From: Castellaniella sp034674885
GTDB taxonomy: Bacteria > Pseudomonadota > Gammaproteobacteria > Burkholderiales > Burkholderiaceae_B
DNA length: 64,000 nt
Assembly: GCF_034674885.1 (NCBI RefSeq)
Contig: NZ_JAUCDS010000013.1
Location: forward strand, 17,192-81,191
Direction: 5' to 3'
Of this stretch, positions 1-6,669 are shown piece after piece. A model generated the notes under the pieces. It did no database searches, had not been told where the DNA came from, and saw only the letters and a program-made list of their open reading frames with translations. Both the position numbers and the translations under genes were made by a program. Position 1 is the stretch's first letter. Each line of letters opens with the position of its first letter.

Positions 1-307
1 CGTACAGCGGGTCCAGCTTGTACAGGTGGCGCAGCAGCAGGCGTTCGAGCAGGATGCCGAACAGCCCCACGACGATGGGCGAGAGCACCAGCATCACCCA
101 GTAGTTCAGCCCCAGGTAGTGCAGGCCCAGCCAGGCGACGAAGGCCCCCAGCATGTAGAGCGCGCCGTGGGTGAAGTTGATGATCTGGAGCAGGCCGAAG
201 ATGATGGCCAGCCCGAGCGAGAGCACGGCGTAGAAAGAGCCGTTGACCAAGCCAAGCAGCAACTGCCCGAGCAGGGCCTGGATGGGGACACCGAAAAGTT
301 CTGTCAT
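1..307 (-). CDS. livH: Branched-chain amino acid ABC transporter permease (LivH type), 5' part only
   Basis: Partial gene running off the left edge; the visible N-terminus is about 102 residues from the ATG at 305-307. The translation begins MTELFGVPIQALLGQL and continues with NGSFYAVLSLGLAIIFG and NFTHGALYMLGAF, the conserved first and second transmembrane segments of LivH inner-membrane permeases. LivH and LivM together form the translocation channel of hydrophobic amino acid importers. It follows the binding-protein gene by 88 bp on the same strand, in the order livG-livF-binding protein-livH, so a livM is expected just outside the window. Identity is seen in the sequence; substrate is unknown. 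Confidence 0.9.
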   Translation of the reverse strand, partial: MTELFGVPIQALLGQLLLGLVNGSFYAVLSLGLAIIFGLLQIINFTHGALYMLGAFVAWLGLHYLGLNYWVMLVLSPIVVGLFGILLERLLLRHLYKLDPLY

Positions 308-395
308 AGAGCCGCAGCGAAGGGAGATGACCGGAGCGCCGGATGAGCGCATGGCCCGGCCGTTGCGGCTGGGCCATGCAGTTCAGGCGTCGAGA

Positions 396-1607
396 TTAGC
401 CCTTGAGCAGGGGGCATGTGGAGGTGGATTCCGCGCCGTAGACCGATTCGGCCGGCAGATCGCGGATGATGTTGTAGTAGTCCCAGGGTGCCTTGGACTG
501 GTCAGGACGTTTGACCTGGGCCAGATACATGTCGTGCATGAACAGGCCATCCTTGCGGATGTAGCCGTCTTTCGCGAACATGTCGTTGATCTTGTGGGAC
601 TTCAGGTACTGCATGATGGTGTCGCCGTCATCGGTGCCTGTGGCCTTGACGGCTTGCAGGTAGTTCAGCGCGGCGGAATAGTCTGCCGCCTGCACGAAGG
701 ACGGCGCCCGGTCGAGTTTTTCAAAGAAGCGTTTGGACCAGGCGCGGGAATCGTCGGACTGGTTCCAGTACCAGGGCGTGGTCAGGTACAGCCCGGCGGT
801 GTTGTCCAGGCCCAGAGAATGAACGTCGTTGATGAACACCAGCAGACCGGCCAGCTTCATGGTCTTGGTGATGCCGAATTCCTTGGCGGCCTTGACCGAG
901 TTGATGAAGTCGCCGCCCGCGTTGGCCAGGCCTAGCACCTGGGCGCCGGAACTTTGGGCCTGCAGCAGGAAGGACGAGAAATCAGTCGTGGACAGGGGGG
1001 CGCGGACTTCGCCCAGGACCTTGCCGCCGTCTTTTTTCACGACTGCGGCGGTGTCCTGTTCCAGGGAATGGCCAAAGGCGTAATCGGCCGTCAGGAAGAA
1101 CCAGGATTTACCGCCTTCGCGGATCACGGCGGAGCCGGTGCCGTTAGCCAGCGCCGTGGTGTTGTAGGCGTAATGCACGGTATAGGGCGTGCATTTTGCA
1201 TTGGTCAGCTGGGATGAACCCGCGCCGATGGCGATGAAGGGCTTTTGCTTTTCGGCGGCCACCCCGGCCATGGCCAGTGCCGTCGCGGAGTTGGTGCCAC
1301 CGATCAGCATGTCCATTTTCTGGGTATCGAACCAGTCGCGGGCGCGGGCCGAGGCGATGTCGGCCTTGTTCTGGTGGTCAGCGGTCAGCAGTTCGATCTT
1401 TTTCCCGTTGATTTCGCCCCCCATGTCGGCGATGGCCATGCGGATGGCATCCGCCCCTCCGTTGCCGTCCACATCGGCGTAGACCCCGGACATGTCGGTG
1501 ATGAAGCCGATGCGAATGACGTCGTCGGACACCCCGGCGGCATGGGCGGAAAGGCCAAATCCCAGGCCGGCTACGGCGAGTGCAGCGGATAGGGTACGCA
1601 ATTTCAT
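396..1607 (-). CDS. Periplasmic substrate-binding protein of a Liv-type ABC transporter
   Basis: 403-residue periplasmic binding protein (Leu/Ile/Val-binding, type 1 fold). A Sec signal peptide spans about residues 1-23, with cleavage after AHA. The mature start VSDDVIRIGFITDMSGVYAD is the typical first strand of the family, and the C-terminal part (MHDMYLAQVK) matches the usual second lobe. An AGGAG Shine-Dalgarno (complement of 1615-1619) sits 7 nt before the ATG. It lies between livF and livH in one transcriptional direction. A short GCCGG/CCGGC stem (1625-1639) occurs between livF and this gene; such intercistronic stems often adjust expression of binding proteins, which is inference here. 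Substrate cannot be read from the sequence; branched-chain amino acids, amides or aromatic acids are all possible. Confidence 0.9.
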   Translation of the reverse strand: MKLRTLSAALAVAGLGFGLSAHAAGVSDDVIRIGFITDMSGVYADVDGNGGADAIRMAIADMGGEINGKKIELLTADHQNKADIASARARDWFDTQKMDMLIGGTNSATALAMAGVAAEKQKPFIAIGAGSSQLTNAKCTPYTVHYAYNTTALANGTGSAVIREGGKSWFFLTADYAFGHSLEQDTAAVVKKDGGKVLGEVRAPLSTTDFSSFLLQAQSSGAQVLGLANAGGDFINSVKAAKEFGITKTMKLAGLLVFINDVHSLGLDNTAGLYLTTPWYWNQSDDSRAWSKRFFEKLDRAPSFVQAADYSAALNYLQAVKATGTDDGDTIMQYLKSHKINDMFAKDGYIRKDGLFMHDMYLAQVKRPDQSKAPWDYYNIIRDLPAESVYGAESTSTCPLLKG

Positions 1608-1661
1608 GGGGAATCTCCTAGGAAGCCGGTTGTGCCGGCAGGTGTCATGATGAATGGGGTG

Positions 1662-2375
1662 TCAGACGCCCAGCAGGCTGTCGAGCGTGGATTGCTTTTC
1701 CTGCAGCTGGGCGGCGGGGAATTCCTCGACGATCTGGCCGTGTTCCATGATGTAGAAGTGATCGGCCAGCGGCGCGGCAAAGCGGAAGTTCTGCTCGACC
1801 ATGACGATGGTGTAGCCCTTGGACTTCAGCGTCGTGATCATGCGTGCCAGCGCCTGCACGATCACCGGTGCCAGGCCTTCGGATATTTCGTCGAGCAGCA
1901 GCAGGTTGGCGCCGGTGCGCAGGATGCGCGCCACGGCCAGCATCTGCTGTTCGCCGCCCGACAGCCGGGTGCCCGGTGAATGGCGGCGTTCCAGCAGGTT
2001 GGGGAACATGTCGTAGATTTCGGCCAGCGACATGCCTCCGCCCAGCGTGCTGCCCACGGTGGGCGGCAGCAGCAGGTTTTCCTCGCAGGACAGCGAGGCG
2101 AAGATGCCGCGTTCCTCCGGGCAGTAGCCGATGCCCAGGTGGGCGATGCGGTAGGTGGGCAGGTGGATCGATTCGGTGCCCTGGATGCGGATCGAGCCGG
2201 TGCGCCGGCTGGTCAGGCCCAGCAGCGCGCGCAGCGTGGTGGTGCGCCCGGCGCCGTTGCGCCCCAGCAGGGTGACGACCTGGCCGGGTTCGACGCGCAT
2301 GTCGACCCCGTGCAGCACGTGGGATTCGCCGTACCACGCCTGCAGGTTGGAGATTTCCAGGGCGGGCGTGCTCAT
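1662..2375 (-). CDS. livF: LivF-type ABC transporter ATPase with Arg in Walker A
   Basis: 237-residue cytoplasmic ATPase partner of LivG. The start is ATG at 2373-2375 (MSTPALEISNLQAWYG); an upstream in-frame extension would be encoded by a repeat element and is not credible. The signature LSGGEQQML, Walker B LLLLDEISEGLAP and H-loop MVEQNF are all present and typical of LivF. Odd: Walker A reads GRNGAGRTTT, with Arg (codon CGC) where the family normally has the phosphate-binding Lys; all other ATPase motifs are intact and the frame is open. The gene is separated from livG by a 67-bp gap that looks like an insertion into an originally overlapping livG-livF junction. Confidence 0.92.
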   Translation of the reverse strand: MSTPALEISNLQAWYGESHVLHGVDMRVEPGQVVTLLGRNGAGRTTTLRALLGLTSRRTGSIRIQGTESIHLPTYRIAHLGIGYCPEERGIFASLSCEENLLLPPTVGSTLGGGMSLAEIYDMFPNLLERRHSPGTRLSGGEQQMLAVARILRTGANLLLLDEISEGLAPVIVQALARMITTLKSKGYTIVMVEQNFRFAAPLADHFYIMEHGQIVEEFPAAQLQEKQSTLDSLLGV

Positions 2376-2449
2376 GCTGCCCCCTTGGCGCCGCGCGCCG
2401 TCCCCCCGAGGGGGAATTTGCACTTAGGGCGGCCTTGCGTGCTCATGCT
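2366..2449. repeat. 71-bp GC-rich element flanked by 13-bp direct repeats between livG and livF
   Basis: The 13-mer GCGTGCTCATGCT occurs at 2366-2378 and again at 2437-2449, exactly 71 bp apart. On the minus strand one copy carries the livG stop (TGA) and the other the livF start (ATGAGC). Removing one copy plus the intervening DNA recreates a perfect ATGA stop-start overlap. The inserted DNA is rich in CCCCC/GGGGG blocks (2379-2416), like small GC-rich intergenic repeats seen in Burkholderiales. The direct repeats are seen directly; the insertion scenario is inferred. Confidence 0.7.
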
Positions 2450-3225
2450 TGGGCTCCTTCGAGTTCGCCCTGGGTGGTGCCCATGTAGGCTTCCATGACG
2501 GCGGGGTTGTTCGAGACGGTGGCGTAGTCGCCTTCGGCCAGTACCGCCCCCCGGGCCAGGACCGTGATGCGGTCGGCAATGGAGGACACGACCTTCATGT
2601 TGTGTTCGACCATGAGAATGGTGCGACCGGCGCTGACTTGTTTGATGAGCTGGGTGACGCGGTCGACGTCTTCGTGGCCCATGCCCTGGGTGGGTTCGTC
2701 CAGCAGCATCAGGCTGGGTTCCATGGCCAGGGTGGTGGCGATTTCCAGGGCGCGTTTGCGGCCGTAGGGCAGGTTGACGGTGGTCTCGTTGGCAAAGTCG
2801 GCCAGGCCGACTTCGTCGAGCAGTTCCAGGGCGCGGGCATTCAGGTGATGCAGGCTGGTTTCGCTGCGCCAGAACTTGAAGGACAGGCCGGTGTTGCGCT
2901 GCAGGGCGATGCGTACGTTGTCCACCACGGACAGCTGCGGGAACACGGCGGAGATCTGGAAGGACCGGATGATGCCCTTGCGGGCGATTTCAGCGGGTTT
3001 GTCGCGCGTGATTTCCCGGCCGTCGAAGAAGATCTGGCCTTCGGAGGGAGTCAGGAATTTGGTGAGGAGGTTGAAGCAGGTGGTCTTGCCGGCCCCGTTG
3101 GGGCCGATCAAGGCGTGGATGTGGCCGCGCTGGACCTGCAGATTGACGGCATCGACTGCGACGAATCCCAGGAAGGTCTTGCTTAGATTGCGGGTTTCGA
3201 GAATGGTGGATTGGTCCGTGCCCAT
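2443..3225 (-). CDS. livG: LivG-type ABC transporter ATPase
   Basis: 260-residue ATPase of the Liv/HAAT importer family. Walker A is GPNGAGKTTC, Walker B LMLLDEPTQGMG and H-loop MVEHNM. The signature is the variant LPYGRKRALEIA rather than LSGGQ, as is common in LivG proteins. The insertion between Walker A and the signature (RSFQISAVFPQLSVVDNV) is typical of LivG. I chose the ATG at 3223-3225; an in-frame TTG at 3234 would add three residues and lies only 4 nt after an AGGA, so it is less likely. First gene of the operon visible here. No convincing promoter could be fixed in the 144 bp up to nth. Confidence 0.92.
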   Translation of the reverse strand: MGTDQSTILETRNLSKTFLGFVAVDAVNLQVQRGHIHALIGPNGAGKTTCFNLLTKFLTPSEGQIFFDGREITRDKPAEIARKGIIRSFQISAVFPQLSVVDNVRIALQRNTGLSFKFWRSETSLHHLNARALELLDEVGLADFANETTVNLPYGRKRALEIATTLAMEPSLMLLDEPTQGMGHEDVDRVTQLIKQVSAGRTILMVEHNMKVVSSIADRITVLARGAVLAEGDYATVSNNPAVMEAYMGTTQGELEGAQA

Positions 3226-3369
3226 AGTGCCCAAGATGTCCTGTGTGTCCTGTCGCAGTGCAGCGCCGTTTGGTGGAATGTTTCAAGTATGAGACGGATC
3301 GGGGCCGGCCTCCATAGGGGTTTCTCAGGGTTTACCTAACGTCAAGTAAAAATGCTGCAGTGCGATAGC

Positions 3370-4008
3370 CTAGGCGGACGGGGTCTTGTCCGGATATTCG
3401 CACAGATCGCTGATCGGACATTGCGGACATTTGGGCTTGCGGGCCACGCAGACGTAGCGTCCATGCAGGATCAGCCAGTGGTGAGCGTCCAGCAGGTAGT
3501 CCTTCGGAATGCGCTTGAGCAGCGCCTGTTCGACGGCCAGCACGGTCTTGCCCGGCGCGATGCCGGTGCGGTTGGCGACGCGGAAGATATGCGTGTCCAC
3601 GGCCATGGCAGGTTGCCGGAATGCCGTGTTCAACACGACATTGGCCGTCTTGCGGCCGACCCCTGGCAGGGCTTCCAGGTCTTCGCGGCGGTCCGGCACC
3701 TGGCCGTCGTGGCGCTCCAGCAGCAGCTCGCAGGTGCGGATCACGTTGCGAGCCTTGGTCTTGTACAGGCCGATGGTGCGGATGGCCTCCATCAGGCCGT
3801 CCACGCCCAGGGCCAGCAGGCCTTGGGGGGTGCCGTGTTCCGGGAAGAAGCGGCGCGTGGCCAGGTTGACCGAGCGGTCGGTTGCCTGCGCCGACAGCAT
3901 CACGGCGATCAGCAGCTGGAAGGTGCTGCCGTATTCCAGTTCCGTCTTGGGGTGGGGGTTGGCCTCGCGCCAGCGGCGAAAGCATTCCTCGATGGCGGCA
4001 CGTTTCAT
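3370..4008 (-). CDS. nth: Endonuclease III, DNA glycosylase/AP lyase
   Basis: 212 residues, full length. It removes oxidised pyrimidines in base-excision repair and nicks the abasic site. The helix-hairpin-helix LPGVGRKTANVVL carries the catalytic Lys120, and VDTHIFRVANR carries the catalytic Asp138, both at the Escherichia coli numbering. A C-terminal 4Fe-4S cluster is formed by Cys187, 194, 197 and 203. The ATG overlaps the rnfB stop by 4 bp (ATGA at 4005-4008), so the two genes are translationally coupled. The nth/rnf neighbourhood is conserved in other proteobacteria, where nth follows the rnf operon. Confidence 0.97.
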   Translation of the reverse strand: MKRAAIEECFRRWREANPHPKTELEYGSTFQLLIAVMLSAQATDRSVNLATRRFFPEHGTPQGLLALGVDGLMEAIRTIGLYKTKARNVIRTCELLLERHDGQVPDRREDLEALPGVGRKTANVVLNTAFRQPAMAVDTHIFRVANRTGIAPGKTVLAVEQALLKRIPKDYLLDAHHWLILHGRYVCVARKPKCPQCPISDLCEYPDKTPSA

Positions 4009-4616
4009 GAGCGTCTGGCGCGAGCCCGGGCCAAGGCCTGGGCGATGCGGTCTTGTTTGTCGTGGTCGGAAGGGGCGGTGGCCAGCGCCGGCTTGTTGGC
4101 CAGGGTGCGGGCGGCTGGCCCTGCGGATTCGGTGTGGCGGGCCAGCAGCCGCGTGGTACGCGACCGATAGCGCTGGCGGGCGGCCTGGGCGTCGTCCGCA
4201 GTCCAGTCGCGGCCGGCGGGCACCATGGAGATGCAGTCGACCGGGCAGGGGGCGACGCACAGCTCGCAGCCAGTGCAGTCGGCCTCGATGACGGTGTGCA
4301 TGCTCTGGTTGGCGCCCAGAATGGCGTCCACGGGACAGGCCTGGATGCACAGCGTACAGCCGATGCAGTGTTCCTCGTCGATCAGGGCGACGCGAAAGGG
4401 CTGATGGACGCCGCAGTCCGGATCCAGCGGTCTGGCAGGACGGTTCAGCCGCTGCGACAGGGCGGCAATGGTCGGCGGCCCGCCAGGCGGACAGCGGTTG
4501 GTGTCGGCGCGGCCATCGGCCATGGCTTGCGCGTAAGGACGGCAACCGTCGAAGCCGCATTGCCCGCACTGCGTCTGCGGCAGCAGGGCGTCCAGTTCGT
4601 CAACGAGAGTAGACAT
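4005..4616 (-). CDS. rnfB: RnfB-like iron-sulfur electron transport protein
   Basis: 203-residue ferredoxin-like subunit. The N-terminal part has the RnfB 4Fe-4S domain (CGQCGFDGC, with Cys17, 20, 25 and 42). Two bacterial-type ferredoxin motifs follow, CIGCTLCIQACPVD and CTGCELCVAPCPVD, and then a basic, disordered tail. The start is ATG at 4614-4616. The usual hydrophobic membrane-anchor helix at the N-terminus of RnfB is not evident here. No rnfA, C, D, G or E is nearby, so it probably acts as a stand-alone electron carrier rather than in a Na+/H+-pumping Rnf complex. It is coupled to nth, whose cluster it could conceivably serve; that link is speculative. Confidence 0.85.
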   Translation of the reverse strand: MSTLVDELDALLPQTQCGQCGFDGCRPYAQAMADGRADTNRCPPGGPPTIAALSQRLNRPARPLDPDCGVHQPFRVALIDEEHCIGCTLCIQACPVDAILGANQSMHTVIEADCTGCELCVAPCPVDCISMVPAGRDWTADDAQAARQRYRSRTTRLLARHTESAGPAARTLANKPALATAPSDHDKQDRIAQALARARARRS

Positions 4617-4718
4617 GAGGGAAACGGATTGCGCTGAAAACACCGCCGCCCCGCCGCGTTCCGGGCAGGATGCGCCTGCGTTCGCGCGCTACGGGGCGGC
4701 TGCAGGCGGTGCGGTGAA

Positions 4719-5936
4719 TCAGGCGTGGGCGCGGATGAATGCGGAGATTTTAGGACAGATCTGCGAACGCCAGCGGCGCCCGGAGAAAATCCCGTAATGG
4801 CCGCAGTCCTTGGCGGTATGGATTTCCCGCATCGATGGGGACAGGTTGGCGCACAGATGATGGGCTGCGTGGGTCTGTCCGCAGCCCGAGATGTCGTCGA
4901 GTTCGCCTTCGATGGTCAGCAGTGCGGTCTTGCGGATGGCGGCGGGTTCCACCAGCATGCCGTCGATGGTCCAGGTGCCCATGGGCAGACTGAATTCCTG
5001 GAAGACGGTGCGGATGGTGTCCAGGTAGAAACGGGCCGGCATGTCCAGCACGGCGTTGTATTCGTCGTAGAAGCGGCGGTGGGCTTCTGCGTCGTTGTCG
5101 TCGCCGCGCAGCAGGTGCAGGTAGAAATCGTAGTGGGATTTCAGGTGGCGGTCGGGGTTCATGGCAACGAATCCCGCATGCTGCAGGAAACCGGGATACA
5201 CCAGGCGCCCGGCGCCGGGGTAGCGGGCCGGCACGCGGTGGATCAGGTTGTCCTCGAACCAGGCGTAGGGTTTGGTCGTGGCCAGACGGTTGACTTGCGT
5301 GGGAGATTTGCGGGTGTCGATCGGGCCGCCCATCATGATCATGCTGCGCGGCTGGCAGGGTTCGTCGGCGGCGGCCAGCAGCGAGACGGCGGCCAGCACG
5401 GGCACCGTGGGCTGGCAGACCGACATCACGTGGGTATCAGGCCCCAGATGGCGCAGGAATGTCTGGATGTAATGCACGTAGTCGTCCAGCCCGAAGGTGC
5501 CTTCGGCGGCCGGCACCATACGGGCGTCGATCCAGTCGGTGACGTAGATGTCGTGATCGGGCAGCAAGGCCCGGACAGTGTCGCGCAGCAGCGTGGCATG
5601 GTGGCCCGAGAGCGGCGCTACCAGCAGGATGCACGGGTCCTGGCGCCGGATGTCGCGACGAAAATGCACCAGGCGGCAGAACGGCTGCGCCAGCGCGATG
5701 TCTTCGGTCACGGTGATTTCGCGGCCGCCGATGGTCGTGGAAGGCAGGTTCCAGGCGGGTTTTTCGTAGTCCTTGCCCATGCGGTGCGCCAGCTCGTAGG
5801 TGGCGGCGAACTGTCGGGACAGTGGCGTGTAGGCCAGCGGGCTGTAGGGATTGGAAAACAGCTGGGATCCCGTTTCGGTGAAAGCGGTGAACGGGGCCAG
5901 GATGGAGCGTTGCAGCTCGTGAAGATCGTACAGCAT
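4719..5936 (-). CDS. phaZ: Intracellular polyhydroxyalkanoate (PHB) depolymerase
   Basis: 405 residues, the usual size of the cytoplasmic PhaZ1 family of Cupriavidus and relatives. It hydrolyses storage PHB granules. The nucleophile is a Cys in MSVCQPTVPV (Cys174) in place of the lipase-box Ser, as in Cupriavidus PhaZa1. The other likely triad residues are Asp347/348 (EGELDD) and His380 (DCGHYGIF). There is no signal peptide, consistent with an intracellular enzyme. It is separate from its neighbours by 102 bp (rnfB side) and 197 bp (fdxA side). It implies that the organism makes and mobilises PHB. Confidence 0.95.
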   Translation of the reverse strand: MLYDLHELQRSILAPFTAFTETGSQLFSNPYSPLAYTPLSRQFAATYELAHRMGKDYEKPAWNLPSTTIGGREITVTEDIALAQPFCRLVHFRRDIRRQDPCILLVAPLSGHHATLLRDTVRALLPDHDIYVTDWIDARMVPAAEGTFGLDDYVHYIQTFLRHLGPDTHVMSVCQPTVPVLAAVSLLAAADEPCQPRSMIMMGGPIDTRKSPTQVNRLATTKPYAWFEDNLIHRVPARYPGAGRLVYPGFLQHAGFVAMNPDRHLKSHYDFYLHLLRGDDNDAEAHRRFYDEYNAVLDMPARFYLDTIRTVFQEFSLPMGTWTIDGMLVEPAAIRKTALLTIEGELDDISGCGQTHAAHHLCANLSPSMREIHTAKDCGHYGIFSGRRWRSQICPKISAFIRAHA

Positions 5937-6133
5937 GGATGAATGCGTTCCGGTGGTCTGTGATGACGCAGATCGTGCGCCTTCATATCGGGAGTCCGGA
6001 CTTAAAGTACCGGTAATCGTTACGACGCGCTACAGGATTTACCCGCGTAAGGTCGATTGCCGGGTCTGGGTGTGGGATTTTACAGACAGGCCGCAGTGCG
6101 GCTGCGCCCGTGCAGGGCGCCGCACCGGGAAGG

Positions 6134-6460
6134 TCAGGGGCGTTCCAGGTATTTGAGTTTGCCGGCGACGCCGTTCCATTCGTCGGCGCCGTCCAGGGCC
6201 TGGATGGAACGGTTGATGGGCCCGAAGATCGGGGAAAGTTCCGCATTCAGGGGGATGTAGTCGACCTGATCCTGGGGTACGTCTTCTTCGGCGAAGATGG
6301 CGTTGGCAGGGCATTCGGGGACACAGACCGCACAGTCGATGCATTCCTCGGGGTCGATGACCAGGAAGTTGGGCCCTTCGCGGAAACAGTCCACCGGACA
6401 GACATCGACGCAGTCGGTAAATTTACATTTGATACAGTTTTCGGTGACGACGTGGGTCAT
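6134..6460 (-). CDS. fdxA: 7Fe ferredoxin (FdxA)
   Basis: 108-residue ferredoxin with 3Fe-4S and 4Fe-4S clusters. Cysteines at 9, 12, 17, 21 and 25 (CIKCKFTDCVDVCPVDC) and at 40, 43, 46 and 50 (CIDCAVCVPEC) match the 7Fe type. The C-terminal extension to about 108 residues is typical of FdxA. The start is ATG at 6458-6460. A possible minus-strand -10 hexamer TAAAAT lies at 6507-6512, 47 nt upstream, without a clear -35. It is divergent from relA across a 209-bp intergenic region. General low-potential electron carrier; redox partner unknown. Confidence 0.95.
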   Translation of the reverse strand: MTHVVTENCIKCKFTDCVDVCPVDCFREGPNFLVIDPEECIDCAVCVPECPANAIFAEEDVPQDQVDYIPLNAELSPIFGPINRSIQALDGADEWNGVAGKLKYLERP

Positions 6461-6669
6461 GAGGGGAACTCCGGCAGCAAACAAGGGCCGATGAAGGCCA
6501 AGGGGGATTTTACCGAATTTATCCGGGACAACCCGTAGAGCCCGATACCGGGATAGGGGCGAGGCCGCGCAAGGCGATCCCGGACAGGCGGAGGCGACCA
6601 TCGGCCGGAGGACTCAAGTAGTATAGAGGGGTGGCCCATCGGGGCCGACTTCCCTAGTGTTTTCTGGCC

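Noticed and set aside
6095..6124. GC-rich hairpin after fdxA
   Set aside because: It can fold (GTGCGG/CCGCAC) but no T-run follows on the minus strand.
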